NCBI RefSeq assembly: GCF_030766935.1
Contig: NZ_JASERL010000015.1
Span: forward strand, 124,001 to 188,000
Reading direction: 5' to 3'
Length of the DNA: 64,000 bases
Source: Streptomyces sp. KL109B
GTDB taxonomy: Bacteria > Actinomycetota > Actinomycetes > Streptomycetales > Streptomycetaceae
Shown one piece after another: positions 1 through 7,701 of the stretch. Each line of letters begins with the position of its first letter. The first letter of the stretch is position 1. A program made the translations under genes and the position numbers. Below the pieces are notes generated by a model. The model worked only from the letters and a program-made list of their open reading frames with translations. It was not told where the DNA came from and ran no database searches.

Positions 1-449
1 TGCTTGAAGCCCATGGTGGCGGTGGCCACCCGCAGCGATCCGTAGTCGAGGGTGCCGACCAGGGTGTCGGAGTCGGTGCAGAGGCGGGGTGTGCCGAGCT
101 TCTTCGGGTACGCGCTCGCCTCCCGGCCGAGCGCGATCGCGGGCCCGTTGTCGAGGTACATGGAGTGGATGTAGTCGGCCGCCTCGCCGTCGAGTCCGGT
201 CACGCGGATCACCTGTCCGGACTCGGTGTAGTCGCCGAGGCCGCTGCTGTCGGGCATCCGGATCACCTCGAAGCGCACGAGCGGCTCGTCGATCCCGAGC
301 GGCTCGGGGACCACGGCGCGCAGCGCGTCCGGGTCGGTGCGATAGGTGATGTTGAGGTACTCCCGGTCCACGAAGCGGTACGGGCCGTGCGGGAAGGCCG
401 GTCCGTTCAGCGGGGTGGCCGGGGCGTCGAGGATGCTGCCGATGTTCAT
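1..449 (-). CDS. Acetoacetate decarboxylase-like protein (3' end outside window)
   Basis: This gene starts at ATG 447-449 and runs off the left edge, so about 149 residues of the N-terminal part are visible. The start reads MNIGSILDAPATPLNGPAFP, and residues 114-119 read YPKKLG. Two adjacent lysines at 116-117 sit where clostridial acetoacetate decarboxylase has its Schiff-base Lys115 and its neighbour Lys116, followed by the expected GTLDYG stretch. The family decarboxylates acetoacetate to acetone and CO2, but many actinobacterial members are enol-lactone or aldolase-like relatives, so the substrate is uncertain. It is divergent from a LysR-type gene with 70 bp between the starts, which suggests that regulator controls it. 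Confidence 0.8.
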   Translation of the reverse strand, partial: MNIGSILDAPATPLNGPAFPHGPYRFVDREYLNITYRTDPDALRAVVPEPLGIDEPLVRFEVIRMPDSSGLGDYTESGQVIRVTGLDGEAADYIHSMYLDNGPAIALGREASAYPKKLGTPRLCTDSDTLVGTLDYGSLRVATATMGFK

Positions 450-506
450 GTCCTTCGACGTTAGGGAGTGCGGTGCGGCAAGAGAAATGTGCGGCGGCCA
501 GGTTTT

Positions 507-521
507 ATACACTGGGCGTAT
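507..521. promoter_or_regulatory. Candidate LysR-type operator ATAC-N7-GTAT
   Basis: ATAC at 507-510 and GTAT at 518-521 form a short inverted repeat spaced by 7 bases. It also contains the T-N11-A arrangement (T508, A520) typical of LysR-family boxes. It lies in the 70-bp gap between the decarboxylase-like gene and the lysR gene and overlaps the proposed lysR start, as expected for autoregulation. This is inference from pattern only. Confidence 0.4.
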
Positions 522-1389
522 GAATGAGAACGATCCCGTGGATGTGGAGCTGCGGGATCTGCGCTGGTTCCTGGTGCTGGCCGAGGAGGAGCACTTCTCC
601 CGGGCGGCGGAGCGCTGCCGGGTCACCCAGCCGACCCTGACCCGTTCCCTGGCGCGTACGGAGAGGGCGCTCGGTGTGCGTCTCGTGGACCGTACGACGC
701 GCAGCGTGCGGCTGACGGAGGCGGGGCAGCGGCTGCACGCCGAACTGACCGCGGTGCTGCCCCGGTTGGATTCGGCGCTGCGGTCCGTGGGCGAGCGGCC
801 CGCGCTGCGGCTCGGGTTCACGTGGCTGCTGCCGAGCGAGCTGACGCGGCGGCTCATCAGAGAGTTCGAGCGGGGGACCGGCGGGCGTCTGGAGCTGGTC
901 CGGCGTGACGAGCGCACGGCCGGTGTCACCACGGGACACACCGACGCCGCGGTGATCCACGGCCACCCGTCCCCCGCGACCGGCCTGCACGTGGTCGAGC
1001 TGGGGATGGAGGAGCGGGTCGCGGCGGTCGGCTCCGGGCACCCGCTGGCCCGCCGCCGTCGGCTGCGCTGGGCGGAGCTCGCCGGCCACGCCCTGGTGGT
1101 CAACAAGCTGAGCGGCACGGTCGGGCCCGCCCTGTGGCCGGCCGGGGCGCGCCCGGAGGTGGCCGTCACCTGTCGTACGTACGACGAGTGGATCGAGATG
1201 GTCGCGGCGGACCGGGGTGTGGGGGTGCTGCCCCGCTCGGCGCGCGATCACCCGCACCCCGGGGTGCGCTATGTGACGATCACGGACGCCCCGTCGGCGC
1301 CGCTGGTCTTCGTGCGTCCGGCGCGGTCGCCGCATCCGCTGACGGACGAGCTGGAGCGGATCGCGCGTACGGCGGCCCAGTTGGACTGA
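520..1389 (+). CDS. LysR-family transcriptional regulator
   Basis: The product is about 289 residues, the usual LysR length. The N-terminus carries the LysR winged helix-turn-helix (about residues 9-65: ELRDLRWFLVLAEEEHFSRA, then TQPTLTRSLARTERALGVRL), followed by a periplasmic-binding-protein-like effector domain. ATG 520 is chosen because it sits 9 residues before the HTH; GTG 538 is an in-frame alternative, and neither has a strong ribosome binding site, so a leaderless start is possible. The longer upstream reading frame has no support. The gene is divergent from the acetoacetate decarboxylase-like gene and probably regulates it. The effector is unknown. Confidence 0.85.
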   Translation: MNENDPVDVELRDLRWFLVLAEEEHFSRAAERCRVTQPTLTRSLARTERALGVRLVDRTTRSVRLTEAGQRLHAELTAVLPRLDSALRSVGERPALRLGFTWLLPSELTRRLIREFERGTGGRLELVRRDERTAGVTTGHTDAAVIHGHPSPATGLHVVELGMEERVAAVGSGHPLARRRRLRWAELAGHALVVNKLSGTVGPALWPAGARPEVAVTCRTYDEWIEMVAADRGVGVLPRSARDHPHPGVRYVTITDAPSAPLVFVRPARSPHPLTDELERIARTAAQLD

Positions 1390-1423
1390 GCCGCCGTAGG
1401 GGGGATCGCGGTGGAGAGGGGGG

Positions 1424-2095
1424 TCACAGGCTGCGCGCGGTGATGTCCCCGTGGTCGGTGGTGGCGTGGATGGTGAGGGCGGCCTTGGCGCCCTCGGTGT
1501 TCATCAGCGTGTTGTCGATGCGGCCGTAGCCGGTGCCCGCGTCGAGGGTGGCAGAGACGCCGGGCGCGGCGTCGACCGTCACATCGCCCATCCTGGTGCG
1601 GAGTTCGAGCGTGCCGGAGATGGCCTCGCTGATGCGGATGTCGCCCTTCTGCACCGTGATGTCTGCGGGTCCCGCCAGTCGGCCGACCGTGACATCACCT
1701 GCGTAGGCGGCCAGTCGTACACTCGCGGCCTCGTCGATCCTGACGGCGCCGTGCGCGCCCTCGCAGACGAGGTCGCCGAGCCGTCCGACGCCGCGGAACT
1801 CCACGGCCGCCGCGGTCGCCCGCACCCCGGAACCGGCGGGCAGTTGGACCGTCACCTCGATGGCGCCGGACGCCCCGAGGAACTGGTTCTTCTCGGCGGG
1901 GGCGTCGACCCGCAGGACACCGTCGGCGAACTCGACGGTGGTCTGCTCGGCGGCCTTCACGTCGCGGCCCTTCCCGGGGTCGGCGGGGCGGACCTCGACG
2001 GTGGTGTCGGCGCGGTCGGCGGCGATGACCTGGATACGGCCGGCGGGGAGGTGCAGGACGGCGGAGATCGTGGCGGGGGTGTCGAACGTACGCAT
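1424..2095 (-). CDS. DUF4097-type beta-helical repeat protein
   Basis: The product is 223 residues starting MRTFDTPATISAVLHLPAGR. ATG 2095 has a clear AAGGAGAG ribosome binding site 7 bases upstream, so the upstream extension of the frame is rejected. Much of the chain is repeated beta strands of the type GDVTVGRLAGPADITVQKGD, typical of the DUF4097/putative-adhesin family found widely in Streptomyces. There is no signal peptide or membrane segment, so it is probably cytoplasmic. The role is not known. It is divergent from an HTH regulator, a recurrent pairing, across a gap full of CGTTGCA-like repeats. Confidence 0.75.
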   Translation of the reverse strand: MRTFDTPATISAVLHLPAGRIQVIAADRADTTVEVRPADPGKGRDVKAAEQTTVEFADGVLRVDAPAEKNQFLGASGAIEVTVQLPAGSGVRATAAAVEFRGVGRLGDLVCEGAHGAVRIDEAASVRLAAYAGDVTVGRLAGPADITVQKGDIRISEAISGTLELRTRMGDVTVDAAPGVSATLDAGTGYGRIDNTLMNTEGAKAALTIHATTDHGDITARSL

Positions 2096-2139
2096 CGTGC
2101 TCTCCTTGGTTCGGGTGGTGCCGGGCTTGTTTCCGATGG

Positions 2140-2272
2140 ATGAAAAGCTACGTTGCGTTTCATGATCACTCAACGATGTTATTGCGCTGCGATTACATTG
2201 CAGCAGTTCAGAGCATCAATTTCGTTGCAACGGATGGCGGTCTAACGCAACAGAATGCGCGACTCCGTTGCA
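2140..2272. promoter_or_regulatory. Operator cluster of CGTTGCA-type repeats in divergent promoter region
   Basis: The gap between the DUF4097 gene and the HTH gene is visibly more AT-rich than its surroundings. It holds an imperfect 24-bp palindrome at 2140-2163 (arms ATGAAAAGC and GCGTTTCAT), a perfect palindrome CGTTGCAACG at 2223-2232, AACGCAAC at 2244-2251 and CGTTGCA at 2266-2272. The repeated core and the divergent arrangement suggest several binding sites for one regulator, most simply the product of the adjacent HTH gene. The regulator assignment is inferred. Confidence 0.5.
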
Positions 2273-2339
2273 TTGGGATGAGCGTGAACGCTACGCTGAC
2301 GGGGCCAGGGACCACGGAACGGACCGAGGAGTGGTGGGG

Positions 2340-3074
2340 ATGCCCGGAGGCCGGCTCACCCAGCAGGAGCGGCAGCAGATCGCGGTGGGGCTCGCCGACG
2401 GTCTCGCCTACGCCGAGATCGCCCGCCGCCTGGAGCGCCCCACCTCGACCGTCACACGCGAGGTGATGCGCAACGGCGGCCCCACCTCCTACCGCGCGGA
2501 CCTCGCGCACCGCGCCACCGAGCGCCGCGCCCACCGCCGCAAGCAGCCCCCGCCCTCCGGACGCGGCACCCGGGAACCCGCGCGCGGGCGTGACGACGGG
2601 GCGGTGCGCGAGTACGAGGAGACGTTCACGACCCTGCTCATGCGGCAGGGGCTGCCGAAGATGACGGCGCGCGTGCTGACATGCCTGTTCACCAGCGACA
2701 CGGGGAGTGTCACGGCGGCCGACCTCGTGCACCGCCTGGACGTCAGCCCGGCCTCCGTCTCCAAGTCCGTGGCCTTCCTCGAAGGGCAGGGCCTGATCCG
2801 GCGTCAGCGGGACGCCGGGCGCCGGGAGCGCTATGTCGTCGACGACGACGTCTGGTACCAGTCGACGGTCGCGAGCGCCCGCGGCACCGCCGAGGTCGCC
2901 GAGATCGCCCGGCAGGGCGTCGGGGTCCTCGGCCGCGACTCCCCCGCCGCCGCGCGCCTCGAGAACATCGCCCGCTTCAGCGACTTCATGAGCGAGAGCA
3001 TCCTGCGCGCCGCGGACCAGGTGCGCGACATCCTCCACACGAATCCGGAATCCGAGACAGCAGCCGAATCCTGA
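2340..3074 (+). CDS. HTH regulator: IS30-like HTH_38 plus MarR-like winged helix
   Basis: The product is 244 residues. ATG 2340 follows GAGGA at 2326-2330. Residues about 5-60 resemble the HTH_38 helix-turn-helix (RLTQQERQQIAVGLADGLAY, then IARRLERPTSTVTREVMRNG). Residues about 95-160 resemble a MarR-type winged helix (MTARVLTCLFTSDTGSVTAA, then VSPASVSKSVAFLEGQGLIR). The two-HTH architecture is common in Streptomyces next to DUF4097 genes. It probably binds the repeats in the divergent promoter region and controls both genes. No effector can be read from the sequence. Confidence 0.75.
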   Translation: MPGGRLTQQERQQIAVGLADGLAYAEIARRLERPTSTVTREVMRNGGPTSYRADLAHRATERRAHRRKQPPPSGRGTREPARGRDDGAVREYEETFTTLLMRQGLPKMTARVLTCLFTSDTGSVTAADLVHRLDVSPASVSKSVAFLEGQGLIRRQRDAGRRERYVVDDDVWYQSTVASARGTAEVAEIARQGVGVLGRDSPAAARLENIARFSDFMSESILRAADQVRDILHTNPESETAAES

Positions 3075-3153
3075 GCGGACCCAGGACCCGAGCGGACCCA
3101 GGGCCCGCGCGGACCAGGATTCGCGCGGACCAGGACCCGCGCGGACCAGGACA
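3072..3153 (+). repeat. Five-copy 16-17 bp minisatellite leading into a ribosome binding site
   Basis: Five tandem units run from 3072: three of the form CGCGCGGACCAGGAnn (3106-3121, 3122-3137, 3138-3153) preceded by two 17-base variants with GAGCGGACCCAGG (3072-3088, 3089-3105). The array begins inside the stop codon of the HTH gene and ends at the GGACAGGAG ribosome binding site of the cyclodeaminase-like gene, so the last unit contributes to translation initiation. Copy number could vary between strains. Confidence 0.8.
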
Positions 3154-3162
3154 GGAGCACAC

Positions 3163-4110
3163 ATGCCGCAGTCCACGAAGATCGAGTACATCGGCGCCGA
3201 CGAACTGACGAAACTGCTGCCGCCGCGCGAAGCCGTCACCGCCCTCCGCGAGGCCCTCGCCGGCGGCCTCGACCCGACGGCGGGCCCGCCCCGCTCGATC
3301 CTCGAACTACCGGATGGGGCGGGCCAGTTGCTGGCCATGCCCGCCGCATCCGAGTTCGGTGTCGGGGTGAAGGCGATCTCGGCGGTGCCCGGCAACGCGG
3401 ACCGCGGACTGCCCCGCATCCAGGGCGTCCACCTCGTCTTCCGGCCACCGTCCTACACCCCGGCCGCGATCGTCGACGGAGCGGCGCTGACCACGCTGCG
3501 CACCCCGGCGGTATCGGTCGCGGCGGTGCTGCCACTGCTGACCCGGCCGGGGCGGCGGTGGCGCGTCGTGGTGTTCGGAGCGGGGCCTCAAGGGACAGGC
3601 CATGTACGGACGTTGCGGGATGTCGGCGCCGAGCTGGACGACGTGACGTACGTCGTACGGGATCCGTCGCGGGCGGACCCTGAGCTGACGGGCGACGACA
3701 GGGTGGTCACGCCCGGGGACGTCGAACCATGGCTCCGCCGGGCCGACTTGGTGGTGTGTGCCACGCCCTCCCCCACCCCCGTCCTCGACTCGGCCCTGCT
3801 CGCCGACGACGCGGTCGTGCTGGCCGTCGGCTCGCACGACCCCGACGCCCGCGAGGTCGACTCGGCGCTGACGGCGCGCGCTCAAGTCATCGTGGAGGAT
3901 CCGGCCACGGCGCTGCGGGAGTGCGGGGACATCGTGCTCCCGGTGGCCGAAGGGGTGCTGTCCGCCGGGCGGTTGGTGCCCATGGCGGCGGTCGTCCGGG
4001 GCGAGTCGGAACTCGCCCCGGACCGGCCCGTCCTGTTCAAGGGATCGGGCATGGCCTGGCAGGATGCCGTCGTCGCGGACGCCGCGGTACGAGCGCTCGA
4101 CGCACGCTGA
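3163..4110 (+). CDS. Ornithine cyclodeaminase / mu-crystallin family protein
   Basis: The product is 315 residues, the normal length for the family. ATG 3163 follows AGGAG. The N-terminal part has the family lysine context (EFGVGVKAISAVPGNADRGL), and the middle carries a Rossmann NAD(P) motif VVFGAGPQGTGH. Family members deaminate ornithine to proline or reduce cyclic imines; the particular substrate cannot be read here. It follows the HTH gene on the same strand across a tandem repeat, so co-transcription is possible. It converges on the small acidic protein gene. Confidence 0.85.
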   Translation: MPQSTKIEYIGADELTKLLPPREAVTALREALAGGLDPTAGPPRSILELPDGAGQLLAMPAASEFGVGVKAISAVPGNADRGLPRIQGVHLVFRPPSYTPAAIVDGAALTTLRTPAVSVAAVLPLLTRPGRRWRVVVFGAGPQGTGHVRTLRDVGAELDDVTYVVRDPSRADPELTGDDRVVTPGDVEPWLRRADLVVCATPSPTPVLDSALLADDAVVLAVGSHDPDAREVDSALTARAQVIVEDPATALRECGDIVLPVAEGVLSAGRLVPMAAVVRGESELAPDRPVLFKGSGMAWQDAVVADAAVRALDAR

Positions 4111-4125
4111 ACGACGTGCTCGCCT

Positions 4126-4431
4126 CTAGCTCACCGCGTACGACAGCTGGTAGTTGGCGCCGTCACGGGTGAAGTGGAGCGTGCCGCTGCCGCTTCGGAC
4201 CGTGTGCGCGCCCAGGAAGTCGTCGTCGTCGCCGGGGTTGTAGTCGGCCTCGTAGAGCTTGACGACGGCCTTGGACGTGAACGAGATGTACTGGTCGACC
4301 TTGTAGCTCTCGCCGTCGTCCATCGACGTGAACAGCACGTTGTCGCCGTTCACCTTGAGTATGACGTCGTCGTCGAAGGTCAGGTCCTCCTGGGTGACGC
4401 ACTTCAGGGTCTTCAAGTGGAGATCGGGCAT
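4126..4431 (-). CDS. Small acidic beta-rich protein, function unknown
   Basis: The product is 101 residues starting MPDLHLKTLKCVTQEDLTFD. ATG 4431 is chosen because GGGAG lies 8 bases upstream. The chain alternates short beta strands with acidic loops, including ADYNPGDDDDFLG and DDDVILKVNGDNV, resembling small C2- or jellyroll-like calcium-binding domains common in streptomycetes. It has no signal peptide. It might bind calcium, but that is inference. It is divergent from a methyltransferase gene and convergent with the cyclodeaminase-like gene. Confidence 0.6.
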   Translation of the reverse strand: MPDLHLKTLKCVTQEDLTFDDDVILKVNGDNVLFTSMDDGESYKVDQYISFTSKAVVKLYEADYNPGDDDDFLGAHTVRSGSGTLHFTRDGANYQLSYAVS

Positions 4432-4585
4432 GGTGTTGCTCCCACCGTTTCTTCGCGGTTCGGTCGTGCGTTTCGGTCGTGCGGTCGTTCGGTGAAAATG
4501 ATCACCGGCCCGGGACCGTGCCCGATCACCCACACCCGTAAACGGAACACACCGCTCCCAACTCTCGTGTATCGCCCAATATTTG

Positions 4586-4608
4586 ACGCGACAATGATCA
4601 AGTCGCGT
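4586..4608. promoter_or_regulatory. Inverted repeat ACGCGAC-N9-GTCGCGT upstream of methyltransferase
   Basis: Perfect 7-bp arms lie at 4586-4592 and 4602-4608, with the palindrome TGATCA in the spacer. The left arm overlaps a TTGACG hexamer at 4583-4588 that could be a -35 element, although no well-spaced -10 follows. The repeat ends 16 bases before the ATG. It looks like an operator for the methyltransferase or the divergent small protein gene. Confidence 0.4.
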
Positions 4609-4624
4609 GCCTATCGTCGGCCGC

Positions 4625-5359
4625 ATGGCTGACGCATGCTTCGGGCACCCCAGACTCGCCGCGCTCTACGATCCGCTCGACCCGGACCGCGGCGACCTCG
4701 ACGCCTATCTGCGGATCGCGCGGGAGCTGCGGGCGCGCCAGGTACTGGACATCGGTTGCGGAACCGGGGTGTTCGCGCTGCTCCTCGCCGACGAAGGGGT
4801 CGAGGTCACCGGCGTCGACCCGGCCGCGGCCTCCGTCGACGTCGCACGCGGCAAGCCGGGGGCCGAGCGGGTGCGGTGGATCAGCGGCGACGTGTCCGCG
4901 CTGCCGCCGCTGCGGGTCGACCTCGCGACGATGACCGCGAACGCCGCCCAGGCCATCGCCGACCCGCGGGCGTGGCGGAACACGCTGCGAGGAGCGTACG
5001 AGGCCCTGCGCCCCGGCGGACACCTCGTCTTCGAGACCCGGGTTCCGGCCCGCCGCGCCTGGGAGGGGTGGACCCGTGCGCGCACCCGGCAGGTGACGGA
5101 CGTTCCGGGTGTCGGCCCGGTCGAGCACTGGAACCAAGTGACGGACGTGGACGGGCCGTTGGTGACCTTTCGCGGGACGTTCGTGTTCCGCGCGGACGGT
5201 GCGGTCCTGACCTCGGACTCGACGTTGCGCTTCCGGGAGCGGGAGGAGGTCGAGCGGGATCTGCGCGCGCAGGGCTACGAGGTGGTGGAGGTGCGCGAGG
5301 CACCCGACCGGCCGGGCCTTGAGTACGTCTTCGTGGCGCGCCGCCCGCACGAGCAGTGA
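4625..5359 (+). CDS. Class I SAM-dependent methyltransferase
   Basis: The product is 244 residues from ATG 4625 (GTG 4607 is an in-frame alternative). Motif I is clear (VLDIGCGTGVFALLLADEGV), followed by the acidic residue ending strand beta2 (VTGVDP) and later NAAQAIADP, where Asp/Asn-rich motif II is expected. These features mark a Rossmann-fold small-molecule or protein methyltransferase (methyltransferase type 11/25). The acceptor is unknown. There is no good ribosome binding site, so translation may be leaderless or weak. Confidence 0.8.
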   Translation: MADACFGHPRLAALYDPLDPDRGDLDAYLRIARELRARQVLDIGCGTGVFALLLADEGVEVTGVDPAAASVDVARGKPGAERVRWISGDVSALPPLRVDLATMTANAAQAIADPRAWRNTLRGAYEALRPGGHLVFETRVPARRAWEGWTRARTRQVTDVPGVGPVEHWNQVTDVDGPLVTFRGTFVFRADGAVLTSDSTLRFREREEVERDLRAQGYEVVEVREAPDRPGLEYVFVARRPHEQ

Positions 5360-5384
5360 AACGCCCCCCCCGCCCGGGGTCGGA

Positions 5385-6212
5385 TCAGCTCGGCGGGGTG
5401 TACCGGCCGTCGATCGCCGTCCAGCCGCCGTCCACGAACAGTTGACTGCCCGTCACGAACGACGAGGCGTCGGAGGCCAAGTAGACGACCGCGCCCGCGA
5501 GTTCGTCGGGGCGTGACCAGCGGCCGAGGGCGCTCTTGTCGGCGTACGCGTCCGACCACTCCGGTACGGCGCGGATCTGCGCGGTCAGCGGGGTGGACAC
5601 GACGCCCGGCGCGATGGTGTTCACGCGCACGCCGGAAGGGCCCAGTTCGGCGGCTGCCGTCCGGGCGAGCTGGACGAGCCCCGCCTTCGTGGCCGCGTAC
5701 ACACCCTGGCCGGGTTCCACGGTCACGGCGCGGATCGAGCTGAACCCGACGATGCTGCCCCGGCCGCGCTCCGCCATCCCGCGCCCGAACGCCCGGACCA
5801 GGTCGAACGAGGCCCGCAGGTTGAGGGAGACGACCCGGTCGAACTCCTCCGACGTGTAGTCGAGGAGGCGTTTGCGGACGTTCGTCGCCGCCGTGAACAC
5901 GAGGACGTCGACCGGGCCGAGGTCGTCGGCGGCGCGGTCGACGGCGGCCGTGTCGAGGACGTCCAGGGTGTACGCCGACATCCCGGGGGCCAGCGCCGCC
6001 GACTCCCGCGCCGCCTTCGCGTCGCGGTCCGCGCACACCACGTCGGCGCCGTGCGCGGCGAGGGCCAGCGCGCTCTCCCTGCCGATGCCGCCGCCGGCGC
6101 CCACGACGACCGCTCTGCGTCCATCGAGGCGGAACAGGCGTGCGTAGTCCGGGCGTTGTGCGCCTTCCGCCGGATCTTCCGTCGGACCTTCCGTCGGCTG
6201 TTCCGTCGTCAC
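5385..6212 (-). CDS. Short-chain dehydrogenase/reductase (SDR)
   Basis: The product is 275 residues from GTG 6212. The cofactor motif is VVVGAGGGIGRESALALAAH, and the catalytic Ser-Tyr-Lys set is visible in GFSSIRAV and GVYAATKAGLVQL. An N-terminal tail rich in TEGPTEDPAEG precedes the fold. Classical SDRs oxidise alcohols or reduce ketones with NAD(P). It is the last gene of the leftward ABC transporter operon, starting 4 bases beyond the aldehyde dehydrogenase stop, so it probably acts on a carbonyl or alcohol intermediate of the imported compound. Confidence 0.85.
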   Translation of the reverse strand: MTTEQPTEGPTEDPAEGAQRPDYARLFRLDGRRAVVVGAGGGIGRESALALAAHGADVVCADRDAKAARESAALAPGMSAYTLDVLDTAAVDRAADDLGPVDVLVFTAATNVRKRLLDYTSEEFDRVVSLNLRASFDLVRAFGRGMAERGRGSIVGFSSIRAVTVEPGQGVYAATKAGLVQLARTAAAELGPSGVRVNTIAPGVVSTPLTAQIRAVPEWSDAYADKSALGRWSRPDELAGAVVYLASDASSFVTGSQLFVDGGWTAIDGRYTPPS

Positions 6213-6216
6213 CGTG

Positions 6217-7701
6217 TCACCGGCCCTTCTTCTGCGTGTTCCGCGTGCTCGGGCGGATCACTGCCATGCGGGTCACCGTCAGTTCGTCGATCGCGAACCT
6301 CGGGCCCTCGCGGCCGGTCCCGGAGTCCTTCACGCCGCCGTACGGCATGGTGTCGGAGCGGAAGCCGGGGACCTCGTTGACGACGACGCCGCCCGCCTCC
6401 AGGCGGTCGACGGCGGCGAACGCGGTGTCCAGGGACGCGGTGTAGACGCTGGCGTGGAGTCCGTAGCGCGAGGCGTTGACCAGGGCGAACGCCGAGTCGA
6501 TGTCGGGGACGGAGCGGAGGCACACCACTGGGCCGAAGACCTCCTCGCTCCAGACGGCGAGTTCGGGGTCCGGGTCCAGGAGGAGGGCCGGTTCCAGTAC
6601 GCCGCCGTCGAGTACCCGGCCGCCCGCCGCGAGCGTGGCGCCCGCCTTGACCGCCTCCTCCACCCACGTACGTACGCGCGCGGTCGAGGCCGTGTCGATG
6701 AGGGCCGAGACACGTGTGTCGGGCTCGCGCGGGTCGCCGGTCGTGATGTCCGGGACACGTGCCTTCAGGCGGGCCACGAACTCCTCGCGCACCGCGTCCT
6801 CCACGACGACGCGCTGCACGCTGATGCAGGCCTGCCCGGAGGCGTAGTACCCGCCGCGTACGACGGCGTCCGCGGCGGCGTCGAGGTCGGCGTCGGCGGC
6901 CACCAACAGGGCGGCGTTGGAGCCGAGTTCGAGGAGCGTCTTGGTGGGGGCCGCGTCCTTGGCGATACGGTGGCCGACGGCGGCGGAGCCGGTGAAGGAC
7001 ACCGCGCCGATCCGGCGGTCGGTGGTGAGCGCCCGGCCCACCTCCGGTCCCCCGGTGACGAGTTGGACCGCCGCCCGTGGCGCCCCGGCCTCGTGCAGCG
7101 CCTCGCGCAGCAGGTGGGCGAACCACAGGGTGGCGAGGGGTGTCTGCGGGGCGGGCTTGGCGATGACGGGGCAGCCCGCCGCGAGCGCGGGCGCGACCTT
7201 GTGCGCGGCGAGCAGCAGCGGGTAGTTGAAGCCGGCGATGCCGACGACGACGCCGATCGGCTTGCGGGTCCAGAAGCCGAGCAGTCCCTCGCCGGAGGGC
7301 AGCAGGTCGAGCGGGACCGTCTCGCCGTGCAGCCGGGCCACCTCCTCGGCGGACGTCCGCAGGGTCAGCAGCGTGCGGTCCACCTCGACCCGGCAGTCCA
7401 CCAGCGGTTTTCCCGTCTCCAGTACGAGGAGTCGCTCGATGTCGGCGCGGCGCGCGGCGAGGGCGTCGTGGGTCGCGGTCAGGGCCGCGGCGCGGGTGTG
7501 CGAGGGGAGCCGGGCGACCGTGTCACGGACCGCGACCGCCTCGTCCAGTGCCCGGACCGCCAGTGCGGTGTCGCCGACCGGCGCGCGGCCGATCACCGTC
7601 CCGTCGTACGGGAAGCGGACCTCCTCACTGGACGGTGCCGGCAGCCATGTGTCGCCGACCGGCAGGCCGTCGGGGCACTCCGTCGCCCACTGTGCACTCA
7701 C
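6217..7701 (-). CDS. NAD(P)-dependent aldehyde dehydrogenase
   Basis: The product is 494 residues. The GTG 7701 start overlaps the stop of the upstream ATPase gene (GTGA), indicating translational coupling. Family landmarks are visible: NAD-binding GIAGFNYPLLLAAHKVAP, the FTGSAAVG loop, catalytic glutamate in LLELGSNAALL, and catalytic cysteine in SGQACISVQR. It should oxidise an aldehyde to the acid. Its place between a peptide-type importer and an SDR, divergent from an amidase and a DAO-type oxidase, fits oxidation of an aldehyde released by amine oxidation. The substrate is inferred only from context. Confidence 0.9.
   Translation of the reverse strand: MSAQWATECPDGLPVGDTWLPAPSSEEVRFPYDGTVIGRAPVGDTALAVRALDEAVAVRDTVARLPSHTRAAALTATHDALAARRADIERLLVLETGKPLVDCRVEVDRTLLTLRTSAEEVARLHGETVPLDLLPSGEGLLGFWTRKPIGVVVGIAGFNYPLLLAAHKVAPALAAGCPVIAKPAPQTPLATLWFAHLLREALHEAGAPRAAVQLVTGGPEVGRALTTDRRIGAVSFTGSAAVGHRIAKDAAPTKTLLELGSNAALLVAADADLDAAADAVVRGGYYASGQACISVQRVVVEDAVREEFVARLKARVPDITTGDPREPDTRVSALIDTASTARVRTWVEEAVKAGATLAAGGRVLDGGVLEPALLLDPDPELAVWSEEVFGPVVCLRSVPDIDSAFALVNASRYGLHASVYTASLDTAFAAVDRLEAGGVVVNEVPGFRSDTMPYGGVKDSGTGREGPRFAIDELTVTRMAVIRPSTRNTQKKGR

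Noticed and set aside
505..1335. Long open frame antisense to the lysR gene
   Set aside because: It is a proline/arginine/glutamine-rich mirror frame of a clear LysR protein, a normal side effect of high GC content.
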